Shown here in pieces: positions 12,121-24,654 of a stretch of 64,000 nucleotides of DNA. The translations under genes were made by a program, and so were the position numbers. The stretch is from Anoplolepis gracilipes (taxonomy: Eukaryota; Arthropoda; Insecta; Hymenoptera; Formicidae), in the NCBI RefSeq assembly GCF_047496725.1, contig NC_132971.1, forward strand, positions 17,912,001-17,976,000. Reading direction: 5' to 3'. Under the pieces are notes generated by a model, which saw nothing but the letters and a program-made list of their open reading frames with translations, was not told the origin of the DNA and ran no database searches. How positions within the stretch are numbered: the first letter of the stretch is position 1; each line of letters begins with the position of its first letter.

Positions 12121-14009
12121 TATAGTGTATGTTAAAGTTAAGCGTTAACGTTTCTTTTCCGCAATGCTAATTGATTGTTGAATAGTAAATTTTAATATTT
12201 ACGGTTGAATTTAAGAAAGCATTCTTCTTTCTTTTTCTTTCTTTCTCTCTCTTTCTCTTTTTTTATTTAATATTATATGTCTTCTCTTTCTTTTTGCCAT
12301 CTCTTCTTTTTTCTATTTATTACACAAATATAAATTACATAATTAATATACATATAATATCATGAAAAAATTTTATACATAGGTATTTATCATATACAAT
12401 ACATGCATATATAATATATGTACCTTTCTTTTCTCTCTCTTTTTCTCGTCTTTGTTTTCTTTAACTTTTCTTTAATTTAAATTTTCTACAAATTGTCACA
12501 CAAACTGTCAAAATTTGACAGTTGCTGCAGACGATACGCGCAAAGCAAGTTACAAAACGCACTTGACAACGAAACTGCGAGATTCATAACTTGGATTTGT
12601 GCGTTTTTTCTTTCTAAGAATAAAATTAAAATTATTAACTGAGAACAAATATGTCGACGCCATTTGAACATCATTATCTTGTATGAAGTTTGATGCGCGC
12701 TATGTAAATTACTACAAACCGGATTTGTTGCATAATATTTCATTGTCAACATCTATCTTAACTAACACATTATTTGATGTAAGAGATAATAGAAAAAAAA
12801 CTTTTTATTCAATATTTGATTTTTTAATTGTGTTTCGAGCTAAATACTTCAATTGTATCATATGCTTAGTACAGATAAAATAAAATCTTTATTATTTACT
12901 CGCTCCATGAAAATGTTCTTACATGCAATGTATAATATTTTTAACAAATTATCTTCTTGCATATTACTGAATAAATGCGTTTCCTCTTTGTTGAAATTAA
13001 TAAAGTATTTTTCTAAGCATCCTGTATATATGATTCCTTGGCAGGTACAACTGCTTCTTTATTATTATCGGCGATTCATAAGTCACGGCAGTCTCTTTTT
13101 ATTGATCGCGCGAATAGGTGTGTTTTTCGCGAATTCTTCTCGCCATACATTCGTCAACAGTGATTTCATTATTGTCGAGAAAAGAATTTTTGATATAAGG
13201 AAAAATATGATATAAGGAAAGTTGTTCTCAATAAGTAATACTCTGCAACAATTAAGGGAATGCCATTAAAGAGATATAGTAAATTAAAATTTAATAATTT
13301 TAATGCTTTTTTAAAGTATTATAAATTGATCTTAGGAACAGTGAAGTTGTGTATATTATATTAATCTGTTTGACATCTGTTTTTCTTCTAACGAGAAAAC
13401 GTTTTTGTTTACATTATTTGAAATATAGCTATATGGTCATGGATATTATATTAGCAATTGGTTTTGTCTATTTTCAAAATTTATTAACAGGTTTTGACAT
13501 ATATGTACGTATATCTAATGAAAAAAAAACTAAATATATTTATACATATATAGTTTATTATTTTTTCTCGTTTCTTTTCATTCCAAAGAATAAATATTCT
13601 TACTATCAAAAATATTACATATACTCTGAGTAATATTATATAATAAATATTATATAATATATATGCAAATATTATATAATATATATTGTCAATAATATTA
13701 CACATATAGCAAAAAACACTGGCTGGTGAGCCCTTCTCTTTTGCACCACCATATGGAAAAGAATAACGTAATCCAATTTATTTTTTATTGTAATTTAAAA
13801 TTATAATTTAAACAATTATATTAGATTAAAATTTTTTTGAATTGAAGATACAGATGGAGTCACCAATTATATTTCTTAAACCAATGTTCCTACTTGATTC
13901 TTGCGGGAAATTATTTATAACATTATCAGAACATCATTTCCTACAACATATCTAACAAGGAAAGGATTGGAAGTGCCTCTTCCGATTTTTAATGAGCTTT
14001 GAATATGTT

Positions 14010-14111
14010 GTGTGTTTCACCCCCTTAACGGCTGTAAGAGGATATATAAAAAATAGGAGACACATATTTGTTTATATGTGCTCTTACGGCCGTTAAGGGG
14101 GTGAAACACAC
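14010..14111. repeat. 31-bp inverted repeat just upstream of norpA copy 2
   Basis: Arms 14010-14040 and 14081-14111 match at 30 of 31 positions. They start GTGTGTTTCACCCCC and end GGGGGTGAAACACAC. The 40-base loop holds its own small CACATAT/ATATGTG stem and an A/T-rich TATATAAAA stretch. It looks like a short MITE, or could be a structured element in the 5' flank about 210 bases before the copy 2 start codon. Confidence 0.85.
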
Positions 14112-14323
14112 TCTTGAAAAAAATCGGTTTTTATATTTCTAAGCAAATACTGTCAAAATAATAAGAAATATAAAAAAAAATTTCAAATAAAAGATTTATG
14201 GTTTTAATGTACTTTAAAATTGCATAATCAAATTATGCCTTTAATGTTGACAGTGATCCTGTTGACAGAGCCGGAAAACGCCGTATCTAGGCTGACTTTG
14301 CCGGAAGTTGGAACGTCGCGGAA

Positions 14324-16259
14324 ATGACGAAGAAGTTCGAGTTCAACTGGCAGATCGAAGTGCCGGAAGCACTCCGTACCGGCTGCGTCTTCGATCGTTG
14401 GACGGAGGAGAAAGATAATACTGAAATCGAACTGAATTGCCTGTTCAAGGTCGACGAATTTGGGTTTTTTATTTATTGGCAGAGCGTGGGAAAGGTGAGC
14501 TTTTCTTCCGTCGTTTACTATCTTTTGTTTGGTTTGGATAAAAGAACGAGGTGTTTTCTAAAATCTTAAGCGATCTATCGTTCCTAAATAGATACATTCG
14601 TTCTTATCTTATTTTTCTCCCCTCCGTAGGACGGTGATGTTATAGAGTTATGTCAAGTGAGCGACATTAGAGCTGGAGGCGTTCCAAAGGTAAAAGAATT
14701 GTTTCATTACTTCAAAATAATGATAGCCTTTAATCTATCAAACTTAATTACAAACACTTTGTCAGATATTAATATAATATTTTATAAGTATATCATAATT
14801 TTTGCATATCTAATTGTATGAAAATACGAGCGTTGTATAATAGTTATTACATAACTTCAGTGCGCTTTATGTTCCTTTAGTAAAATAATAATATCAGAGA
14901 AAATATTTGCATTGTATTATCGATATATTTATTACAATTTTTTAAATTATATTTGCAAATTATTTAGTACATCTTGATTTCGTAATAATATAAATTTTAA
15001 TATATGTTCTAGATATACTTTTCCTAATTATAACAAAATTTTAACACATGTTCCAAGTATACTTTTCCTAATTATAACTAAGATATTGACATAATTCTCT
15101 ATTGACATAATTTCTACTATAAAAAGATAAATTACTTATATAAATGAAATGACATCTGTCGAACAAAACAATAAAAAAAGAGAAAGAAAGAAAAAAAATA
15201 TGCTAATAAAAAAGATAATAGCTAATAGATTGAAGTGTTTTAAATAGGACCCAAAGTTATTTGACAAGCTACTCAGCAAGCATGGTGAACAGTTGGACGA
15301 AAAGAGCCTAACTATTTGTTCTGGCGTCGATTACACCAACATCAATTATCAACACGTTGTATGTCCGGATCTTGCCACAGCCAAGGTAAACGTTGCACAC
15401 TAATCATGATAGCAACAGAAACAGGGCATCCATATTAAGCTTCGGTCAAATAAATTATTATTGACTGGCTGATATGATACGCGATGTAGCATTTATGAAT
15501 AGTACTATGTTTAATAAAACCATAAATTTTTTAAATAATTGGGAATAAGTAGGCATCAAGAGCTAAACAACAATTGTTATGTATAAAAAGTAAAAGTATA
15601 TTAATGTTCCGTAGATGTAGAACCCAAATTTGAAAATTATAAATATATATACGAGAATACATAAATTTTTCATAGTAATATTTATTATATAATATATATT
15701 ATGATTAATAAATAATATAATTAAAGATTAATTTAATAATCGTAATTGCAACATAAAACTTCTATTTATCGTGATAATTCTTGTAAAATAGATAAAATAT
15801 ATTATAAAAAAAAAATATAATATTGTACAATAAAATTGTAAATGTAATGTAAACATAAACGTGATGATCACACAGCTTTTTATCTGATTTATTAAAAATT
15901 ATTATCATGTCACTTGCTTAGATATTTTGTTACGTGTATACTTCTCTCACTTTCAAGAAACTTTATCGCCAGTTATCACTATATTGACAGGTAATACGGA
16001 AATAGAATGAGTACGTCATACATATTTTGTACATACTAAAATTGATTCCTTATTGTATTGTGATCTTTCCGTTCTATACTTGTTATGCTGATCTCTTATT
16101 GAAAAACGTAAAACTTAAACGATAAACTTCTATATTATAAAAATAATATTATTTATCCATTATTAGATGTTATGTAGTTATTAAGATGTTATTGGGCTAC
16201 GTTTATCTCCTTTTTATTCTAAATTTAAATATGTATTAAATCTATATATTTTCTAAATA

Positions 16260-16317
<58 letters not shown>

Positions 16318-19300
16318 TTTCACATTTAGAAAAAAATAGAAAAAAATAATATTTTACTGTCGCAAAACCATAGTTGTATATTTGATATAAAAGCAACCAA
16401 ATTTTACTATGTAACAAAATTTCGTTGCTTTTATCAAATATGCAGCTTTAGTTTTGCGACAGTAAAACTTTATTTTATTTTTTTTATAAAAAATATTTAT
16501 ATTTGTCTGCAACATATACATATAACACGTTGCAACGATTGAAAAGGCTTAATGATGTAACTTAAATTTATAGTTCGTATCAATCTATTATATTTAATGC
16601 ATATTTTTTTGTTTTATAAGAAGAAAACGATTTATGTTATGATATTTATATATATCGTCAGGTATGGTTGGACGGCGTTCGATCGATTACGCACAACGTT
16701 AAAGCGAACAACGTTTGTCCGCTTACTTGTTTGAAGAAACAGTGAGTTTGCCAATGTATTTATATACGTTTGCACTAACGTCTGTAAACAATAGTACTGT
16801 TTATCTTTATAAAATAATTAGCCATAAATCTTACGACATACATAGCGTAACTTCGCATTTCTTTATTTTCTTTCTAACGCAAAATAATATCTGATTTAAA
16901 ATAGAGTGTTGAACAAATTCAATTAAATGATCAGTACTGTTGGTCTTTTCAGATTCTCTTCTTAAGTTTTATTGAATTTCCTGTTTTTTCTTAATGGCAT
17001 TATATAAATTTTATGATATCAGAAACTTAATTAAAGAACATGTTGAAAATTAAAGTTAACAAAAATCTATTTTACTCTAATTTTGTTATTTGCATAATTC
17101 TTGTTTTAAGTATATAGTAAAGTAGATGGATAAGAAAACGATTTTTATACTATTTTAGTTGGATGCGACTAAGAATGCTGGTGAATCCTAATGGAAAAAT
17201 TCCGGTAAAGATGGTCGCGAGAACTTTTGCGTCCGGCAAAACAGAAAAACTCGTTTACCAGTGTCTTTCTAAATTAGGCCTACCTAGTGGAAAAGTATCT
17301 TGATAATTATTAAAATTAACTATTGATAATATTTTTATTTTTGCAAAAAATTTAGGAAACATTTTTTTTTATTTTTAGAATGACATGATAGAACCTGATG
17401 CCTTCACTTTCGACGTATTTTACGCGCTTTATCACAAAATATGCCCGAGAAATGACATAGAAGAATTATTTCAATCAATGTGAGTACTTGTTTTAACAAT
17501 ATAAAAAATCTAAATACATATTTCCCCGCGTGTAAAAAAACAATACTCATCTTAACGAAGATTATTAATCATAAGTTTGAATTACCTCAATATCTCGGAT
17601 ATATACACACAGTAAGATTTTTAGAAAGTTTTTTTAAGTTTCTAAAATTAAAAAATTTTAAATGTGAAACGTGTTAAAAAGCGTGCGTTTAATAAAAAAT
17701 ATGTATATATAAAATTATTACACATATTTATTTGTTTTTCATATTTTGTAAATACATTTTGCTCTTTATAGGATATTTCTAATTTATATTTATTTTAAGA
17801 TGAGGCAGGCATATATACATAGAAAAAAATGTTATGTGAATTAATGCGATTATTTATTCTAAAAATTCCAGAACACAGGGTAAGGCTGATACGATTAATT
17901 TGGAGCAATTGATTACCTTTCTCAACGAAAAGCAAAGAGATCCGACCCTGAACGAATATCTCTATCCACTTTATGATGAGAAACGGGCACTGGAGATTAT
18001 CAATGATTACGAACAGAACGAAGTTGCTCGCAATGAACGTAAGAGCTTGATAAATAAATCATGTAGCTTTGATGATATATTTTTTTTGACTTTTTAAACC
18101 TAGTCGGTTCTCTTCTAAGAAATATTGATTCTTTTATAGTTATTTAATTTGCCTTTACATATAAAATATTGGGTTATTGTGGTATTTTAACGATATAAAG
18201 GAGACAGTAAATAAAAAAAAGTTCAACATAACCACGCAAGAAATTAAGTTAGCTCCATCAATCGAATATAATGTATCTCAACTACGATTTAAAAATTCAT
18301 ATAAATATCGACACTACTTCTAAACGATTTTCTTTAAAATATAACTGCGTATTTTCAGAAACGATGACAAAGGACGGCTTCATAAGGTACCTGATGTCCG
18401 ATGAGAACGCGCCAGTTTTTCTCGATAGACTTGATGTTTATATGGATATGGATCAGTCGTTGGCGCATTATTATATCAATTCAAGTCACAATACATATTT
18501 AAGCGGACGACAATTTGGTGGAAGGAGCAGTGTCGAAATGTATAGACAAGTTTTACTTGCCGGATGCAGGTAAAGTATATTACTGTGCAAAATATAGAAA
18601 CGATGATAACACTTGAATTACGACATATATATTCTAGTCATTCTTAATAACTGGTACATATTTATAGCTGTATCAATTGCATTAGTTTAGTAAAGCATTT
18701 ATTTAAATACTTATTTGTATTTGACATAAAATCGATATTTTTGACATATTAACAAATATTGATTCACTTTTATTTTATAATAATAACATGTATATAAAAA
18801 TTTATTTACTATAATTTTATAATAAATTTAAATAAAGCTTAAAAAAATTTGAAGTAATAAATAATAAATAGATATAAATATAAATATATTAATTTATTTA
18901 ATTAATTAATTTTTGTTAATACTTCGTTTAATTTTAATTTACTAATTTTCGTATTAATAATGTCATTATTATGCTCCATTATACATAAATAAACGGATAG
19001 TTATTTTGTAGTATATAAAAAATGTCTGATAATTTTCAAGATTGTGAGAGTTTTAGTTTTTTTTATTTTGAATTAAAGATGCGTTGAAATGGATTGTTGG
19101 GATGGCAAAGGGGAAGATGAAGAACCGATAATCACTCATGGCAAAGCCATGTGCACCGACATTTTATTCAAAGATGTTATATACGCTGTCAGAGACACAG
19201 CTTTCGTTACTTCGGAATATCCAGTGATTCTCAGTTTTGAAAATTATTGTAGCAAAAAACAGCAATACAAATTGGCCAAGTATTGTGATGAAATTCTGGG

Positions 19301-22300
19301 TGATTTATTATTGAAGGAACCTTTAAAAGAATATCCTGTAAGTTGATTAATATCAAGAATATATTATAAAATATTTTATATATATATCAGTTTATAAAAA
19401 AAATATAAATTTTTTACTTCAAATTAATTATTAGAGAATAAATATTATTATGATAAATTATATAAATAAACACATAAAATATATAAGAGATGTTTTTATC
19501 GATTTGCATTTATAATATTTTGATCCTGTAAAATCTTGTGTCTCTTTTGAATATATGTATTATTTTAAATGCACTAAAAATAGCTGGAACCAGGAGTACC
19601 GTTGCCACCACCCAGCATGCTGAAACGTAAAATTCTCATTAAGAACAAACGCTTAAAGCCCGAAGTCGAAAAGCAGGAATTGGAGCTCTTCAAACAAGGC
19701 CAATTTGTGATCGAGGACGAGGTCAAGGAAGACGCCAGTGCGCCGCCGACCGTCGCCGCCGTCGTGGAACAGCAACCGGTAAAGGTAACCTTCATTATAA
19801 TCCTCAGGTTGGAATGGTAGTGCCCCTTCACTTTAATCGAATTAAGTAGCCATAATTCTTATCGTAAAACGGCAATATATCTTTTTTTTTTTAGGAAGAA
19901 ATCTCTGAATCTGTAACATCGTTGAGCATTCAACAACAGCAATCTGGCAGCGGTCCAACCGGTCTCGGCGATAACATAGAACTAGTTGCGGCTCAACCTT
20001 ATACCGGAAGTACTACCAATGTACATCCGTGGCTATCCTCGATGGTTAACTATGCACAACCCATAAAGTTTGCAGGGTTTGATGTTGCCGAACGTAAGCG
20101 AAACCTATTGCATTTTATTAAAAAAATTAATTATGTATATTTATTATAACTTTCTACTATTTTTTTCTAAACGTTATTTTTTTACAAATATTAATAAAGA
20201 AATAAGTAAAAAATATATAGCAGTAATTATCGAATTAATATTTTAACTAAATAACATATTAATATTGATTTTACACACATTACATTAATATTTTTATCAT
20301 CATATCTTTCAATATTTGAATATATGATTACAATGCTTTTTATGCAAGATGTAAGATAAAATTTGGATATAATTTTTGTTTAATATTATGTATATAAATA
20401 CACATTATACTCTTTCCAAAATATGATTAAAATTATGATTAATAGTGTTAACTGATTGAAATTACGTTTAAAAACTAATTATCATTTCAGAAAAAAATTT
20501 TCATCACAATATGTCTTCTTTTGCGGAAACGACTGGTTTGAATTATTTGAATACGTCAGCTATTGAGTTTGTAAATTATAACAAACGGCAGATGAGTCGA
20601 ATTTATCCGAAAGGTACACGAGCTGACTCTTCCAATTATATGCCACAGGTAAATACATGACATGTTCCACAGTATAATTTGCGCTACAAAGATCACGAAG
20701 AAAAGTCTCTCAATGATCGATCGTCGCGAAACAGGTTTTTTGGAACGCTGGTTGTCAAATGGTGTCTCTGAACTTTCAAACCGCGGATCTGCCCATGCAA
20801 CTGAACCAAGGCAAGTTCGAGTACAACGGTTCTTCGGGCTATTTATTAAAGCCGGATTTTATGAGACGTCCTGATAGGAGTTTCGATCCTTTTGCTGAAA
20901 GTCCTGTGGATGGAGTGATCGCCATACAGTGTAGTGTTCAAGTATGTTTCTTTTTTAAATGACAACTCTCTTGATATCTCTCATATTCTAAAATTTTTCT
21001 TTTCTCTATTTTCGAGATAATTCACAACACAATTAATGCGACTTTTATACATTGTTTCTTTTTTATTATGTAAAATTGTGTATTTAGATATTTATCAAAT
21101 TTTTACATTTTAAATTTAGTACTATTTAAAAACATGTACCTATCGATTTAGTAGTAAGAGCCATGCGCTAATGTTAATGTGTAAATTTAGAAATTAATTC
21201 TTGCGAAAATTGAACTGTGCACAAGGCGCATATTCTACTTGGTGTATTTACCAAAAAATAGATTCTCATTTTTGAGTATTCTATAACCCCTCTTTACCTC
21301 TTTAAAGAGATGTAGACGAGAAAAGATACCGGGGCAGAGTCGCTGAATAGGGAATCTAATCCGAGTCTTTCGCTTGCCAGGCGGTTGCTCTTACCACTGA
21401 GCTATTCAGCCCCACACCGATACTTTTCTCGTCTAACTGTTTATAAATCTATTGTATCAATGATCGAAAACGCGATTTTTCAGCCAGCGTAAATTTAATA
21501 ATTCGAATAAATAAAGCTCTCAATATTTACAAACATGTAATTATCGACTTGACAATAAAAGCCATGCGTGGATGTTAATTTAGAAATTAATTCTCGCGAA
21601 AATTGAATTGAGTTCGATTCCCGATTCAGCGACTTTGCCCCGATATTTTTTCTGATCTACATATCTTTAGGGGGGGGGGGGGTAAAGAGGGATTAGAGAA
21701 TTTTCAAAAATAAGAATCTATTTCTTGGTAAATATACCAAGTAAAATATGCGCCCTGTGCACAGTACAATTTTTGAAAAAATTAATTTCTAAATTTACAC
21801 ATTAACATCCGCGCATGGCACTTATTGCCAAGTCGATAGTTACATGTTTATAAATATTGAGAGCCTTATTTATTCGAATTAGTACTATTTAAATTCCATT
21901 TTTTATAATATTATATAATGTTTAATAAATTTTATTGTATTGATACATTATGTATATTCGTTATCTTCTAAAAAGTTATATTATCGTATTATTTTATTTA
22001 TTTTCTCTTTTATATAGTTATTTTTTTCGATAATAATAATACAATTTGATATAAATTCCTTAATTAAGCAATTGTAAGAAAATGTTATATAATATAATTA
22101 TTAATTTGCTATGTATGTCAAAATATTGATAGGTGATAAATAAGATATATTAAAAAAAAATACTATTATATATATTATTATACACATACACACACACACA
22201 CACACACAATATTTTTTATTTTAATTTTGTAACAGGTAATAGCGGGCCAGTTCTTATCTGACAAGAAAGTCGGAACGTACGTGGAGGTCGAAATGTGCGG

Positions 22301-24654
22301 CCTACCAACCGACACGATACGTAAAGATTTTCGCACCAGAGTGGTCCCCGCAAATGGTCTGAACCCCGTTTATAATGAAGAGCCTTTTCTCTTCAGAAAA
22401 GTTGTCCTACCAGATTTGGCTGCTTTGAGATTCGCGGTATACGATGAATCGAATGGCAAGTTGTTAGGGCAAAGAATCGTTCCTTTAGATGGTTTGCAGG
22501 CCGGTTATCGGCACATCACATTGCGAACCGAAGCCAACTTTCCTATGTCTTTGTCTATGTTGTTTTGTAACATTGACATTAAAATCTATGTGCCAGATGG
22601 TTTTGAAGGTACGATCAATATCACATTAGCTATGTTTCAATTACATAATTAAATAATGCGTAAATAAAAATGTTAATTCATTATTTAAATATTATATTTT
22701 TATATAACTTTTTACTTTTTAATTATATAATTTTAATTGGAAATATGTATATATATTGACGATATAAACTGATTGTTTTAATTTGGTTAAATTTTTTTTA
22801 GAATTCATGGACTCCTTAATAAATCCACTAGCATTTAGAAAGACGGAAAGTATGTCGGAAAATAAAATAGGAGACCTGGGAATTGAAGACAGTGATAGCA
22901 AAAACAATATGGACAGCAAAAACAACGTATCATCTCACCATTACGAAGCGGATAAACCAAGAGGTAAATCGTAAAAAGTAAGAACTGTGTTAGTTGAGTA
23001 CTTATACTTACTTAATCTTGTTTTTACAGAAGAAATGAAGTTTGATTCAATTACTCTCGAGACTCTAAGACACGAAAAAGGCTATCAGAAAGTATTACGG
23101 AAACAGCAAAAAGAGTTAGAGTCTTTGAAAAAGAGGCATCACAAGGAGAAATTGACTGTCCAGAAACAACATTGCGTTGCTACAGAGAAGATTTTTAAAG
23201 GAAAAAAGTTAGTCATTTTTGCGCAATTTAAATCAAATTATTACAAAAATATTTGAATTAATAAATTATATATAAATGACGCTTATTTTTAATAAAAAAA
23301 TAATTTGACGAAAATAATGAGTTTGAAGTAAAGTACAAAGTAAAAACGTATTTATTTTTTTAATGAAAATTTTTGAACAAAGTACACATAAAATAAGTAA
23401 TCTACGCATGCAATTTTAAAAATTGATAGAATTAAAAATTAAATTGATGAAACACTCCTGATGATTAATGATTGAAAGAATAAATAATAGCATAATAATA
23501 TATAGAAATTAAAAAATCTTTTGTAGTAAAGCGGAGCTTTCAAGAGATCCCATTGTTCGTCAGGCTGTTTCCGAACAGACAGCCCAGTGGTCGCGTCTTG
23601 CTGACAAGCAACGTCGAGAAGAACGCGATCTAGTCCGTGGACATCTGGAGGAGCGACGAACACAGCTGTGCAAATTATGCGTAGCCACACAGCTTACGCA
23701 CCAGAAACAGCAAGCTGTACGACATGATCGCGAGATAAAAGATATGACTGCGCGACAAGCGAGACTTTCGGTGGAAAGCGCAAGGGAGGTGATGAATGAC
23801 AAGACTTTGAAAACGCGAGCGATTAAAGAAGGCAAACTCAGAGAGAAGCAGCAGAACAACATCACAAAATTCATAAAGGAACGCAAGATCGTACAGATGG
23901 TACAAAACAGGGAGAAGGAATTGCTTAAAGTGATCCATGAGAATCAACTGGAAGAATTGCAGAAGGATATGAACGCGGTAAGGCAACAAACTCTTACTAG
24001 GCTAGCAATTTTTCCGGTAGTATAGTTTATTATATTTATACATAGAGATAAAATCTTTAATATAATTATAAGCAACTTGAGTGTTTTGATAATAAATTCA
24101 AGATTTATTTTAACATTATTTAACCGTTTATATACTAAAAATTGCGAAAAACTTAAATATTTTATTTAAATTTTGTTTTAATTATTTTAATTATTTATTT
24201 ATTTATTTAGCAATTTTTTTCTATATGTTGACCTTTGATTCTTTAATATACAGGACGATATTACAATTATATGAGATAATATGGTGCAAACAGCGAATAC
24301 GTTAATATAATTTATAAAATATAATTTATGCAAGTATTAAGAAGACCAACATTTGAAATTGAATTAAACAAATCTTAAGCAAATAAATAAATTATTTAAT
24401 TACTAACATTAAAAAACTAAATTATAGAGCAAAGTGTTATAATAAAAAATCTAATTAAATAAAAAAAAATTATTTTCTAATATAAATTTGCAATTGTATA
24501 TAAATAACAAACTAATTTTTTAATATAATTGTTTTAGTTATATAAATAATTTTTTCAGATCATGGATATGTACAAGAACGAGAGCATGGACTATGAGCTG
24601 GCTAAGATGTTAAATGAATTCTGTGTGATGAGTGCCAGCCAAGTTTCTCTGTAA
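14324..24654 (+). CDS. norpA: norpA-type phospholipase C beta, copy 2 (complete)
   Basis: Second PLC beta. Exons: 14324-14494, 14630-14689, 15248-15385, 16662-16741, 17159-17294, 17379-17479, 17872-18038, 18359-18569, 19079-19337, 19584-19784, 19895-20093, 20491-20648, 20735-20941, 22236-22608, 22802-22963, 23030-23207, 23527-23977, 24559-24654. They total 3348 nt, 1115 residues. The start MTKKFEF matches the NorpA N terminus (MTKKYEF). Catalytic-site residues by my count: His328, Asn329, Glu358, Asp360, His375 and Glu409 are all kept. Residue 411 is Tyr (FENYC) where copy 1 and PI-PLCs generally have His, and Glu358 is followed by Met instead of Leu. C2 is about 697-820 and the coiled-coil C-terminal domain about 870-1110. 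A 2-base deletion in the last exon relative to copy 1 removes the EFYV stop and adds eight residues, ending SQVSL. A candidate 5' UTR acceptor is at 14268; I see no TATA box. Open throughout, so probably functional but diverging. Confidence 0.93.
15530..15665. repeat. Copy 2-specific insertion in norpA intron 3
   Basis: Copy 1 reads straight through CATAATTTTTTTATAG, while copy 2 has about 130 extra bases here, flanked by similar CATAAATTTTT sequences. This suggests a small insertion with a target duplication of about 11 bases. No coding content; identity unknown. Confidence 0.5.
16257..16302. repeat. (TA)n microsatellite
   Basis: Long TA dinucleotide run in intron 3 of norpA copy 2. It is expanded relative to the copy 1 run at about 1686-1710. 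Confidence 0.9.
16350..16470. repeat. Hairpin in norpA copy 2 intron 3 (counterpart of 1777-1957)
   Basis: Outer arms TTTTACTGTCGCAAAAC and GTTTTGCGACAGTAAAA are fully complementary to each other, yet both differ from the copy 1 arms. The inner arm has accumulated several mismatches. Confidence 0.8.
21131..21878. mobile_element. Composite tRNA-derived SINE-like insertion in norpA copy 2 intron 13
   Basis: Intron 13 is 1294 bases here and 535 in copy 1. The extra 748 bases are flanked by a 15-bp direct repeat (21116-21130 and 21879-21893, TTAGTACTATTTAAA) that is single in copy 1. That is a target-site duplication of the length typical for LINE/SINE insertion. Inside, three related segments occur: one near 21131-21290, one direct near 21508-21610, and one inverted at about 21680-21878. 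All share a GCCATGCGC core and AAATTTAGAAATTAATT. A tRNA-like stretch lies at 21331-21413, part of its 3' end is repeated near 21612-21645, and there is a G-run at 21670-21682. It appears to be nested or head-to-head copies of one family. Confidence 0.75.
21331..21413 (-). pseudogene. tRNA-like sequence inside the SINE-like element
   Basis: On the - strand it begins GGGGCTGAATAGCTCAGTGG, a good D-arm/A-box match. It contains a CGC-CTGGCAA-GCG anticodon-like hairpin (GGC in the loop would read Ala codons), a B-box-like GGATTAGATTCCC, and ends GCCCC, pairing with GGGGC. The anticodon stem and the spacing after it are irregular and it is 83 bases long. I read it as a tRNA-derived SINE head rather than a working tRNA. 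Confidence 0.55.

Larger units (their letters stand above)
11745..14009. other. Spacer between the norpA copies (candidate upstream region of the duplicated unit)
   Basis: No gene is supported. It contains a GC hairpin (12028-12048), a 30-bp tandem repeat (12061-12120), a pyrimidine-rich CTTT tract (about 12226-12300), a short near-palindrome around AACTGTCAAA near 12505-12526, and TA-rich palindromic runs near 13630-13690. If the duplication was a simple tandem one, this sequence should match what lies upstream of copy 1, beyond the left edge of the window. Confidence 0.5.

Noticed and set aside
12486..13215. Series of open frames in the spacer between the norpA copies, considered as a decayed transposon
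   Set aside because: No transposase or reverse-transcriptase motifs can be recognised and no paired terminal repeats delimit it.
16662..16741. Apparent TAA inside exon 4 of norpA copy 2 (GTTAAAGCG)
   Set aside because: The stop is out of frame. In the correct frame it reads GTT AAA GCG (Val Lys Ala), as in copy 1, so the exon is intact.
21331..21413. Functional tRNA-Ala gene
   Set aside because: The anticodon stem is poorly paired, the B box deviates and the spacing is wrong. It sits inside a repeated element with a second partial copy, so a SINE head is the better reading.
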